Below are positions 1-6,726 of a DNA stretch of 22,818 nt, piece after piece; positions within the stretch are counted from its first letter, which is position 1, and each line of letters opens with the position of its first letter. Source of the DNA: CAZOWW01 sp964583765 (GTDB taxonomy: Bacteria; Actinomycetota; Actinomycetes; Actinomycetales; Kineosporiaceae); the NCBI GenBank assembly GCA_964583765.1, contig CAZOWW010000098.1, positions 1-22,818 on the forward strand, read 5' to 3'. The position numbers and the translations under genes are program-made. The notes under the pieces were generated by a model. It had not been told where the DNA came from and searched no databases. It worked only from the letters and a program-made list of their open reading frames with translations.

Positions 1-395
1 CGTCCGGAGAGTCCACTGCGCCCGGCGAGTCCACCGTGCCCGCCCGACGCGACGACTCCGGCGCCCGATCCGCCGGTGCCGGCGGCCACGCCGATCCCGG
101 GGACCCGGCGCAGTTCCCGCTCATGGGCCAACTGCCACCGATGGGCGGCGAGGAGGGTCATGAGCGTCTCGAACCCGGCCATCAAGGTCCCGCCCGCGTC
201 CAGCGCGGCATCGGCGCGTTCCCAGAACCCGCGACCGACGTGCTGACGACCTACCTCCACATTGGCCACGGTCGAACGTCCGAACCACACCCGCGCCGCC
301 AGTTCCGCCTGGGTCAGGCCTGCGCGGGCGCGCCGGTCGGCGAGCAGGCGGCCCAGCCGTACCCGCGCCGCACGGATCTCCTCGGTGTCGGCCAT
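1..395 (-). CDS. XRE-family helix-turn-helix regulator, N-terminal part (runs off the left edge)
   Basis: An open frame starts at the ATG at 393-395 and runs off position 1, giving 131 visible residues. The start follows a very good ribosome binding site (GGAGGTGAGGG directly before ATG). Residues 8-52 form an XRE/Cro-type helix-turn-helix with the core LTQAELAARV (27-36) and a recognition helix around GRSTVANVEVGRQ (39-51). Next comes WERADAALDAGG (59-70), a segment typical of large actinobacterial XRE regulators that carry a C-terminal sensor or TPR-like region. From about residue 100 the sequence becomes a Gly/Ala/Ser-rich linker with short repeats. It is therefore probably a DNA-binding transcriptional regulator whose sensor half lies outside the window. 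The target is unknown. The family call is confident; the full domain plan is inferred. Confidence 0.8.
   Translation of the reverse strand, partial: MADTEEIRAARVRLGRLLADRRARAGLTQAELAARVWFGRSTVANVEVGRQHVGRGFWERADAALDAGGTLMAGFETLMTLLAAHRWQLAHERELRRVPGIGVAAGTGGSGAGVVASGGHGGLAGRSGLSG
9..44. repeat. Two imperfect 18-bp tandem units in the regulator linker
   Basis: Positions 9-26 and 27-44 are imperfect copies of an 18-bp unit starting GAGTCCAC. In the minus-strand reading frame they encode a Gly-rich hexapeptide repeat in the linker of the XRE regulator. The array may continue beyond the window edge. Confidence 0.5.
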
Positions 396-742
396 CCCTC
401 ACCTCCGAACCGTTCAGCGCCCCATTGTGACGTGTTCGCACGCTTTCCCCCAGATCGTCGGCGACACCCGTCGAACACCGCGGGGCTGATCCGAACGCCG
501 CAGGGTTGTTCCGGGCACGCCTCCGACCCTCCGCCACGTCACCGGGACGCCGTGCGGCCCTGCCGTCCGGACCATCGGCAGGGCCACCGCACGGATGCGA
601 CGACGTCGCGGTTGCAGGAGACCGCTGCGTCAGGGAACCGGGTTCCGGGGCCTGTCGGGAACCTCCGACAGCCGCCGCCGACCCCCGACGACCGAACCGG
701 AGCGGGAGGACGGCCGGCACCCCCGGGAAAGCGGCCGTGCGT
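396..742. other. Intergenic region between the TerC-type gene and the XRE regulator
   Basis: These 347 bp lie between two minus-strand genes. I see no convincing coding frame: the open frames here lack ribosome binding sites and recognisable protein. The region should hold the end of the TerC transcript (hairpin at 551-593) and the promoter of the regulator. A second small perfect hairpin pairs 652-658 with 665-671 around a 6-nt loop. Confidence 0.55.
551..593 (-). terminator. Long GC-rich hairpin, probable terminator of the TerC-type gene
   Basis: 556-565 pairs perfectly with 576-585 (10 bp, GGCCCTGCCG). Outside it, 551-555 pairs with 589-593 across a 3-nt bulge. It lies about 150 bp downstream of the TerC-type gene and upstream of the next minus-strand gene. 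There is no clear U-tract, which is common for actinobacterial terminators, so a regulatory hairpin is also possible. Confidence 0.45.
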
Positions 743-1789
743 TCAGGAGCGCGGTGAGGCCGGGCGCCCGGTGCGACGGCGACCGGCCGGCAGGCTGGCC
801 ACGGCGGTCAGGGCCAGTGCGGCCGCGATGACCCCCAGGGAGGGCAAGGTGCTGAAGCGGGGGGCCCAACCGACGGGGTCGCCGCTGTTGACGAAGGGCA
901 ACTCGTTGTCCCGCAGGGCCTCGCAGATCAGCTTGACGCCGATGAAGCCCAGGATGGCGGCCAAGCCCCAGCTCAGGTACTCCAGGCGCGCCAGCAGGCC
1001 ACCCAGGAGGAAGTAGAGCTGGCGCAGTCCCATGAGGGCGAACACGGTGGCCGAGAAGACGATGAACGGGTCCCGGGTCAGGCCGAAGATGGCCGGGATC
1101 GAGTCGAAGGCGAACAGCAGGTCGGTGGTACCGATCGCCACGAAGACCACGACCAGCGGGGTGAACACCGCGCGACCGCCCGAGCGGGTGCGCAACCGTG
1201 CGCCGTCGTACTCCCCCGAGGCGCCCAGTGCCCGGCCGACCGCCACCGCCACGACGGCCTTCTCGCCGGTCGCCGGCTCCCCGGACACCTGTGCCTCGCG
1301 TCCCCCCACGGCCTCGCGGACCAGCCGGGCCGCCGAGTAGACGAGGAATCCGCCGAAGAGGTACAGCACGGCCCCGAAGCGGTCGATCAGTTCCGCCCCG
1401 ATGAGGATGAAGCCGCCCCGCAGCACGAGCGAGACGATGATGCCGATCATCAGGACCTTCTGCTGCGCGACCTCCGGCACGGCGAACCGGCTCATGAGCA
1501 GCACGAAGACGAAGAGGTTGTCCACGCTGAGGCTGTACTCGGTGAGCCACCCCGCGACGAACTGACTTCCTGCCGCGGCCCCGCCGACCAGGGCGACCCC
1601 GACCGCGAAGGCAAGGGCCAGCACCACGTAACAGGCCACCCAGGCCCCGGCCTCGCGGAAGGTGGGGGTCCGCGGTCGTCGCGCCACCAGGACCAGATCG
1701 GCCGTCAGCAGACAGACCAGGACACCCATCGCCGTCAGACGGAACCAGATCGGAATACCCACGAACCTTGCCTTCCGCGCATCGGCCAC
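743..1789 (-). CDS. TerC/Alx-family integral membrane protein
   Basis: The 348-residue protein has about eight or nine hydrophobic segments and the two family signatures: SLSVDNLFVFVLL (86-98) and TTDLLFAFDSIPA (221-233), whose acidic residues (D90, D223, D229) lie in membrane segments. Between them, residues 160-208 form a hydrophilic cytoplasmic loop ending in a YDG..L.T pattern seen in Alx-like members. Some TerC/Alx proteins export Mn2+ or help metallate secreted proteins; that role here is inferred from the family. The start at 1787-1789 is GTG. A second GTG at 1762, preceded by GGAAGG and followed by GIPIWFRL, fits the usual family N terminus better and may be the true start. The gene lies 78 bp downstream of uvrB on the same strand and could be cotranscribed with it. 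No yybP-ykoY-like Mn2+ riboswitch was seen upstream. Confidence 0.85.
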   Translation of the reverse strand: MADARKARFVGIPIWFRLTAMGVLVCLLTADLVLVARRPRTPTFREAGAWVACYVVLALAFAVGVALVGGAAAGSQFVAGWLTEYSLSVDNLFVFVLLMSRFAVPEVAQQKVLMIGIIVSLVLRGGFILIGAELIDRFGAVLYLFGGFLVYSAARLVREAVGGREAQVSGEPATGEKAVVAVAVGRALGASGEYDGARLRTRSGGRAVFTPLVVVFVAIGTTDLLFAFDSIPAIFGLTRDPFIVFSATVFALMGLRQLYFLLGGLLARLEYLSWGLAAILGFIGVKLICEALRDNELPFVNSGDPVGWAPRFSTLPSLGVIAAALALTAVASLPAGRRRTGRPASPRS

Positions 1790-1867
1790 GAACCGCGGTC
1801 CTCGAACCCCTCTCAGGACCCTAACCCGGCGCCGGCCTCGGCTCGCGGTGACGTCGGTCCCCGGCGG

Positions 1868-3979
1868 TCAGCTCCCGGCCTCGCGCAGGCCCCGGAGTTC
1901 CTTCTTCAGGTCGGCCACCTCGTCCCGCAACCGGGCCGCGAGCTCGAACTGCAGTTCGGCGGCAGCCGCGTGCATCTGTTCCGTGAGTTGTTGGATCAGG
2001 TCGGCGAGGTCCGTCGAGGGCAGTCCCACGATCGCGGCCGAATGCCGGCCGACCGGGGCCGACGCCCCGCCGCGACCGGAGCCGCCGGATCCCCGCCCGC
2101 GCCCACGGGTCCGCTCCATGCCATTCATCAGCGCGTCCGTGTCGGAGTCCTCGCGGGCCAGCAGGTCCGTGATGTCGGCGATCTTCTTGCGCAACGGCTC
2201 GGGGTCGATGCCCCGCTCGACGTTGTAGGCGACCTGCTTCTCCCGCCGCCGATTGGTCTCGTCGATCGCCCTCGCCATGGAGGGGGTGATCACGTCGGCG
2301 TACATGTGCACCTCGCCGCTGACGTGACGGGCCGCCCGGCCGATCGTCTGGATCAAGGACGTCGCCGAGCGGAGAAAGCCCTCCTTGTCCGCGTCGAGGA
2401 TCGCGACGAGCGACACCTCCGGCAGGTCCAGGCCCTCCCGGAGCAGGTTGATGCCCACCAGGGTGTCGTACTCGCCCATCCGCAGCTCGCGCAGCAGTTC
2501 CACCCGCCGCAGGGTGTCCACCTCGGAGTGCAGGTACCGCACCCGGACGCCCTGTTCCAGCAGGTAATCGGTCAGGTCCTCGGCCATCTTCTTCGTCAGG
2601 GTGGTCACGAGCACCCGCTCCTGGCGGGCGGCCCGTTCCCGGATACCGGCCAGCAGATCGTCGATCTGCCCGCGGGTCGGCTTCACGATCACCCGCGGGT
2701 CCACCAGTCCCGTGGGACGGATGATCTGCTCGACCACTCCCTGCCCCCGGGACAGCTCGTAAGCCCCCGGCGTGGCGGAGAGGTACACGGTCTGCCCGAT
2801 CCGCCCCAGGAACTCCTCCCACTTGAGCGGCCGGTTGTCCATCGCGCTGGGCAGGCGGAAGCCGTGGTCCACGAGGGTGCGCTTGCGTGACATGTCCCCC
2901 TCGAACATGCTGCCCACCTGCGGCACGGTCACGTGCGACTCGTCGATGACGAGCAGGAAGTCCTCGGGGAAGTAGTCGAGCAGGGTGTTCGGCGCCGTGC
3001 CCGGGTCACGCCCGTCGATGTGGCGCGAGTAGTTCTCGATCCCCGCACAACTGCCGACCTGGCGCATCATCTCGATGTCGTACTGGGTGCGCATGCGCAG
3101 CCGCTGGGCCTCCAGCAGCTTGCCCTGTCGGGTCAGCTCGTCGAGCCGCGCGGTGACCTCGGCCTCGATCCCCTCGAGAGCCCGGGCCATGCGCTCCGGG
3201 CCGGCCACGTAGTGCGTGGCCGGGAAGACGTACATCTCCTGCTCCTCGCGGACAATCTCTCCGGTGAGCGGGTGCAGCGTGTACAGACGGTCCACCTCGT
3301 CCCCGAAGAACTCCATCCGCAGCGCGAGTTCCTCGTAGACGGGGATGATCTCCACGGTGTCCCCCCGCACCCGGAAGGTCCCCCGGGTGAAGGCGACGTC
3401 ATTGCGGGAGTACTGCATCTCCACGAACCGGCGCAGCAGCGAGTCGCGATCCACCTCCTGTCCCACCCGGAGCCGGACCATGCGGTCCACGTACTCCTGC
3501 GGGGTGCCCAGGCCGTAGATGCAGGAGACCGACGCCACGACGATGACGTCCCGCCGGGTGAGCAGGGAGTTCGTCGCCGAGTGGCGGAGCCGCTCCACCT
3601 CCTCGTTGATCGAGGAGTCCTTCTCGATGTAGGTGTCCGTCTGGGGGACGTAGGCCTCGGGCTGGTAGTAGTCGTAGTACGAGACGAAGTACTCCACCGC
3701 GTTGTTCGGCAACAGCCCACGGAACTCGTTCGCCAACTGGGCGGCGAGGGTCTTGTTGGGCGCGAGCACGAGGGTGGGTCGTTGCAGCTCCTCCACGAGC
3801 CACGCGGTCGTCGCGGACTTGCCCGTACCCGTGGCGCCGAGCAGCACCACGTCCTTCTCGCCGGCCCGGATCCGGCGCGCCAGTTCGCGGATGGCCTCGG
3901 GCTGGTCACCGCTCGGCCGGTACTCCGAGATCACCTGGAAGGGGGCCACCGTGCGCTGGATGTCCATGGTGGGACGCAT
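1868..3979 (-). CDS. uvrB: Excinuclease ABC subunit B (UvrB)
   Basis: A complete 703-residue UvrB, the damage-verifying helicase-like subunit that receives DNA from UvrA and recruits UvrC in nucleotide excision repair. Visible motifs are Walker A GATGTGKS (48-55), the beta-hairpin region from YYDYYQPEAY (101-110) to about 130, DESH (346-349), SATPG (401-405), helicase motif VI QTIGRAAR (544-551) and a C-terminal UVR motif that contacts UvrC (about 657-692). Residues 622-650 are a Gly/Arg-rich linker. The frame is open 25 codons further upstream, but homologous sequence begins at MRPTMDIQRT, so the ATG at 3977-3979 was chosen. A GGAG lies only 2 nt upstream of it, too close for a normal ribosome binding site, and a TACCGT box ends 6 nt before the ATG, which suggests a leaderless mRNA. 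It lies in the conserved polA-rpsA-coaE-uvrB neighbourhood. Confidence 0.97.
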   Translation of the reverse strand: MRPTMDIQRTVAPFQVISEYRPSGDQPEAIRELARRIRAGEKDVVLLGATGTGKSATTAWLVEELQRPTLVLAPNKTLAAQLANEFRGLLPNNAVEYFVSYYDYYQPEAYVPQTDTYIEKDSSINEEVERLRHSATNSLLTRRDVIVVASVSCIYGLGTPQEYVDRMVRLRVGQEVDRDSLLRRFVEMQYSRNDVAFTRGTFRVRGDTVEIIPVYEELALRMEFFGDEVDRLYTLHPLTGEIVREEQEMYVFPATHYVAGPERMARALEGIEAEVTARLDELTRQGKLLEAQRLRMRTQYDIEMMRQVGSCAGIENYSRHIDGRDPGTAPNTLLDYFPEDFLLVIDESHVTVPQVGSMFEGDMSRKRTLVDHGFRLPSAMDNRPLKWEEFLGRIGQTVYLSATPGAYELSRGQGVVEQIIRPTGLVDPRVIVKPTRGQIDDLLAGIRERAARQERVLVTTLTKKMAEDLTDYLLEQGVRVRYLHSEVDTLRRVELLRELRMGEYDTLVGINLLREGLDLPEVSLVAILDADKEGFLRSATSLIQTIGRAARHVSGEVHMYADVITPSMARAIDETNRRREKQVAYNVERGIDPEPLRKKIADITDLLAREDSDTDALMNGMERTRGRGRGSGGSGRGGASAPVGRHSAAIVGLPSTDLADLIQQLTEQMHAAAAELQFELAARLRDEVADLKKELRGLREAGS

Positions 3980-3985
3980 GACTCC

Positions 3986-4008
3986 ACGGTAGGACGCCCC
4001 GGTGACAG
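3986..4008 (-). promoter_or_regulatory. Candidate uvrB promoter resembling the PafBC/RecA-independent damage motif
   Basis: On the minus strand 4008-4000 reads CTGTCACCG, followed by exactly 8 nt and then TACCGT (3991-3986). The known mycobacterial motif is tTGTCRGTG-N8-TAnnnT: six of nine upstream positions agree, and the spacing and -10 pattern fit. The -10 box ends 6 nt before the uvrB ATG. The upstream half overlaps a perfect 15-bp palindrome (4000-4014, CGGTGAC-A-GTCACCG). Confidence 0.45.
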
Positions 4009-4103
4009 TCACCGCGCGGATGGGGGTACGGCAGGGGTACCGGGATCTCTGCACGGTCGCAAGGGGCGGGGGCGGGAACCGAAGTCACCGCACGGGCACA
4101 GGG

Positions 4104-4754
4104 TCAGGCGGGCGAGGCCCCGGTCCCCCGTCCGGTCGTGGCCCCGGACCGGAGCCGGGCGTCCATCGGCAGGAGGCGCTCGTGCCACAGCCGATCCACC
4201 TGTTCCAGGAGCTTGTCCCCGCCGCCGGAGTTCTCCAGCCAGACGTCCGCGACCGCACGGCGCCGGTCGGTGTCCGCCTGGGCGGCGATCCGCCGGAGCG
4301 CGTCCTCCTCGGACATCCCCCGCCCGGTCACGAGGCGCCGCACGCGCTCGGCCACCGGCGCGTCCACGATGATCGTGAGGTGGTAGTTGCCCACCAGCCC
4401 GTTCTCGACGAGCAACGGCACGTCGTGCACGCCGATCGCGTCCTCGGGCAGCTCGGCCCACCGCTGGGCCGTCCGCTCCGCGACGAGGGGATGCACCAGG
4501 GCGTTCAGCCGCGCGAGTTCGCGGGAATCGGCGAAGACGAGCCGCCCCAGCTCCGTCCGGTCCAGGAACCCGTCCGGCCGGAGCACGGACGGGCCGAACG
4601 CCGCGACCACGGCCCGCAGACCGGGCGTGCCCGGGGCGACGACCTCCCGGGCGAGCACGTCCGCGTCGAGCACGACGGCGCCGAGTTCGCGCAACCGCGC
4701 AGCGACGGTCGACTTCCCCGCCGCGATCCCGCCGGACAGCCCCACCCTCAGCAC
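4104..4754 (-). CDS. coaE: Dephospho-CoA kinase
   Basis: A 216-residue CoaE, which phosphorylates the 3'-hydroxyl of dephospho-CoA in the last step of coenzyme A synthesis in the cytoplasm. The P-loop is GGIAAGKS (8-15). It is followed by VLDADVLAREVV (28-39), HPLV (88-91) and the VPLLVENGL segment (112-120), all characteristic of the family. The length is normal, apart from a short Ser/Gly/Thr-rich tail after about residue 200; the long CoaE C-terminal extension known from mycobacteria is absent. The GTG start at 4752-4754 has a strong GGGGAGG 8 nt upstream, and homology begins there. The frame stays open upstream to 4904 only because the 15-bp tandem repeat has no stop in that frame; that extension is not supported. 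Confidence 0.93.
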   Translation of the reverse strand: MLRVGLSGGIAAGKSTVAARLRELGAVVLDADVLAREVVAPGTPGLRAVVAAFGPSVLRPDGFLDRTELGRLVFADSRELARLNALVHPLVAERTAQRWAELPEDAIGVHDVPLLVENGLVGNYHLTIIVDAPVAERVRRLVTGRGMSEEDALRRIAAQADTDRRRAVADVWLENSGGGDKLLEQVDRLWHERLLPMDARLRSGATTGRGTGASPA

Positions 4755-4785
4755 AGCGTCATCCTCCCCCGCCCGCCCAGCACCT

Positions 4786-4860
4786 GACGAACGAGTGCCC
4801 GACGAACGAGTGCCCGACGAACGAGTGCCCGACGAACGAGCGCCCGACGAACGGCTGTGC
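4786..4860. repeat. 15-bp intergenic tandem repeat, about five units
   Basis: The unit GACGAACGAGTGCCC occurs perfectly at 4786-4800, 4801-4815 and 4816-4830, with one substitution at 4831-4845, and as a degenerate fifth copy at 4846-4860. The array fills most of the 115-bp spacer between the sugar transferase stop and the coaE start, 30 bp upstream of the coaE GTG. The unit is a multiple of three, so copy-number change would not close the frames that read through it. Confidence 0.9.
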
Positions 4861-4869
4861 CCTGCCGGG

Positions 4870-6465
4870 TCAGTAGGCGCCGTCGCGGGCGACCACGGCC
4901 GCAACCGTGCGCGCGATGATCGAGAGGTCCAGGCCCAGGGACCAGTTCTCCACGTAGTGCAGATCGAGTCGCACGGTGTCCTCCCAGGACAGGTCCGAGC
5001 GCCCCGAGACCTGCCACAGACCCGTGATCCCGGGCTTGACCAGCAGCCGGCGTCGGGCGTCGTCCTCGTACTGCGCGACCTCCTGCGACAGCGGCGGGCG
5101 TGGCCCGACCAGGGACATCCTGCGCGCGAGGACGTCGAACAGCTGCGGGAGCTCGTCCAGGGAGAACCGGCGCAGCAGGCGACCGACGGGAGTGACCCGC
5201 GGGTCGTCCTTGAGCTTGAACATCGGCCCGCCCTCGTGCTCGTTCAGGTGGTCGAGTTCCACCCTGCGGGCCTCGGCGTCCACGTACATGCTGCGGAACT
5301 TGTGCATCGTGAACGGGCGTCCGTGCTTGCCGATGCGTTCCTGCCGGAACAGGACCGGTCCCGGGGAGGTGAACCGCACGAGGAGCGCGACCACCAGCAT
5401 CGGTACCGCGAGGACCGCCATCGCGGCCAGGGTCAGGCCGTAGTCCAGACCGGCCTTGGCCACCCGGCGGACCCCGCGGAACTCCGGCTCGTCGACGTGC
5501 AGCAGCGGCATGCCACCGACCGTGCGCACGTGCACCCGCGGCACCGCGACCGCCGTGAGCCGGGGCGCCACGAGGAGCTGGATTCCGCTGCCCTCCAGGT
5601 CCCAGGACAGCCGCCGCAGCTCGTCCTGGCTCACGTCGGACCAGGCGGTCAGGATCACCGTGTCCGCCCCGGAGCGCCGGATCACCCGCAGCGCGTCCAG
5701 CGGAGTACCCCAGACGGGCACGTCCTCGATCCGGTCGGCGGACGTGCGGCTCACGCAGGCGGCCACGATGTCGAAGCCGCCCACCCGGTCGCGTCGGGTC
5801 GTGCGGATCAGCTCGGCCACGGAGCGTTCCAGGCCGATGGCCACCGAGTGCTGCAGGCAGAGGCCGTTGTGACGCAGTTCGTGCAGCACCCGCCGGGCCA
5901 GCAGGTGCACCAGGCAGCCCGCCGCGGTCGAGACGGGCACCGCCAACGCCGCCGCCCGGAGCACGTGCGAACCGGTCACCAGGGCCAGCACGGCGGCCGC
6001 GGCGAGTGTCCACACGCCTGCCGTGACCAGGCGGCGGTACTCCTGGGTGCCCTGTCCCATGAAGCGGTGTTCGTAGGCCCGGGCGAGCACCCAGGCGGCC
6101 GGCATGACCGGACCGAGCGTGGCCAGGACCGGGACCGGGGACGCACCGGCGAGCCGGCACAACAGCAGCCCCGCTCCCAGGGTGACCAGGAGGTCCCAGG
6201 CCACCACCCACCGCGTGTACCGGTTCCGCCAGCCGAGCCTGGTCCGGGGCATCTCCCCCGGCATTGCGTAGTCCCTCGGCTCCGGGTCCGAGGACAGGTC
6301 CACCCCCTGCATGAAGCGATCGACGGCGGCCTCGGCGTCCGCGGCACTGCCCTCCACCGCGTCGAGCTTCGCGCCCAGGGCGGACATCGGCGTCCGGGGT
6401 CCCGGCGGGGCGCCCGCCCCTGCCTGGCGGCGTTCCGCCGTGGAGCGCGGCGTGGCGTCCGGCAT
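4870..6465 (-). CDS. Undecaprenyl-phosphate sugar phosphotransferase (polyprenol PGT, WbaP/CpsE type)
   Basis: A 531-residue membrane enzyme of the bacterial sugar transferase family. It moves a sugar-1-phosphate from a nucleotide sugar onto undecaprenyl phosphate, starting an exopolysaccharide or capsule repeat unit. Residues 1-80 are hydrophilic. About four membrane segments lie between 86 and 190, followed by a nucleotide-binding-like region (205-330), a further membrane helix (343-364) and the catalytic domain: FRQERIG (373-379), KFRSM (389-393), KDDPRVTPVGR (419-429), RRFSLDELPQL (432-442) with the catalytic Asp-Glu, SLVGPRP (451-457) and KPGITGLWQVSGRS (477-490). The family's usual GDMSLVGPRP reads RRMSLVGPRP here. 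The ATG at 6463-6465 has GGGGAGG upstream; the longer open frame is not needed. No other glycan genes lie nearby, so the product and sugar are unknown. Confidence 0.9.
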   Translation of the reverse strand: MPDATPRSTAERRQAGAGAPPGPRTPMSALGAKLDAVEGSAADAEAAVDRFMQGVDLSSDPEPRDYAMPGEMPRTRLGWRNRYTRWVVAWDLLVTLGAGLLLCRLAGASPVPVLATLGPVMPAAWVLARAYEHRFMGQGTQEYRRLVTAGVWTLAAAAVLALVTGSHVLRAAALAVPVSTAAGCLVHLLARRVLHELRHNGLCLQHSVAIGLERSVAELIRTTRRDRVGGFDIVAACVSRTSADRIEDVPVWGTPLDALRVIRRSGADTVILTAWSDVSQDELRRLSWDLEGSGIQLLVAPRLTAVAVPRVHVRTVGGMPLLHVDEPEFRGVRRVAKAGLDYGLTLAAMAVLAVPMLVVALLVRFTSPGPVLFRQERIGKHGRPFTMHKFRSMYVDAEARRVELDHLNEHEGGPMFKLKDDPRVTPVGRLLRRFSLDELPQLFDVLARRMSLVGPRPPLSQEVAQYEDDARRRLLVKPGITGLWQVSGRSDLSWEDTVRLDLHYVENWSLGLDLSIIARTVAAVVARDGAY

Positions 6466-6642
6466 CGTCGTCCTCCCCGGACCGATCGGACGCCGCACCC
6501 GCGGCGCCCGCGTGGCTGCCTCTGGCTCTGCAATCGGCCGCGGACCGGCCCGGGTTGAGCAGGACACCCGGATCTCCGGTCCCGGCGAGGCCGGTGCGGG
6601 TGGACACCCCTCCTGCACGGGCCGGGGAGGAACGCAGGAACG

Positions 6643-6678
6643 GCGAAGCCCCGGACAGGGGTCCGTCCGGGGCTTCGC
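6643..6678 (-). terminator. Strong intrinsic-type hairpin downstream of rpsA
   Basis: 6643-6656 and 6665-6678 form a perfect 14-bp stem (GCGAAGCCCCGGAC) around an 8-nt loop, 49 bp past the rpsA stop. It separates rpsA from the sugar transferase gene on the same strand. There is no long U-run. I see no other clear element in the rest of the 261-bp spacer (6466-6726). Confidence 0.8.
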
Positions 6679-6726
6679 ACGATCAACAAGATGAGCGGGG
6701 CCGCCTCACGACGGCCCGTCCACCCG

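Noticed and set aside
1790..1867. LexA (SOS) box near uvrB or the TerC-type gene
   Set aside because: Only a TCGAAC half-site is present at about 1803, with no matching GTTCGA half, and it lies downstream of uvrB.
1790..1900. Mn2+ (yybP-ykoY) riboswitch in front of the TerC-type gene
   Set aside because: The spacer after uvrB is only 78 bp and I could not recognise the conserved riboswitch sequences.
4786..4860. CRISPR array
   Set aside because: The units are only 15 bp and directly adjacent, with no spacers, and no cas genes are present.
4755..4904. N-terminal extension of coaE through the 15-bp repeat
   Set aside because: It would add an SSGTR repeat and overlap the sugar transferase gene. 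The GTG at 4754 has a strong ribosome binding site and homology starts there.
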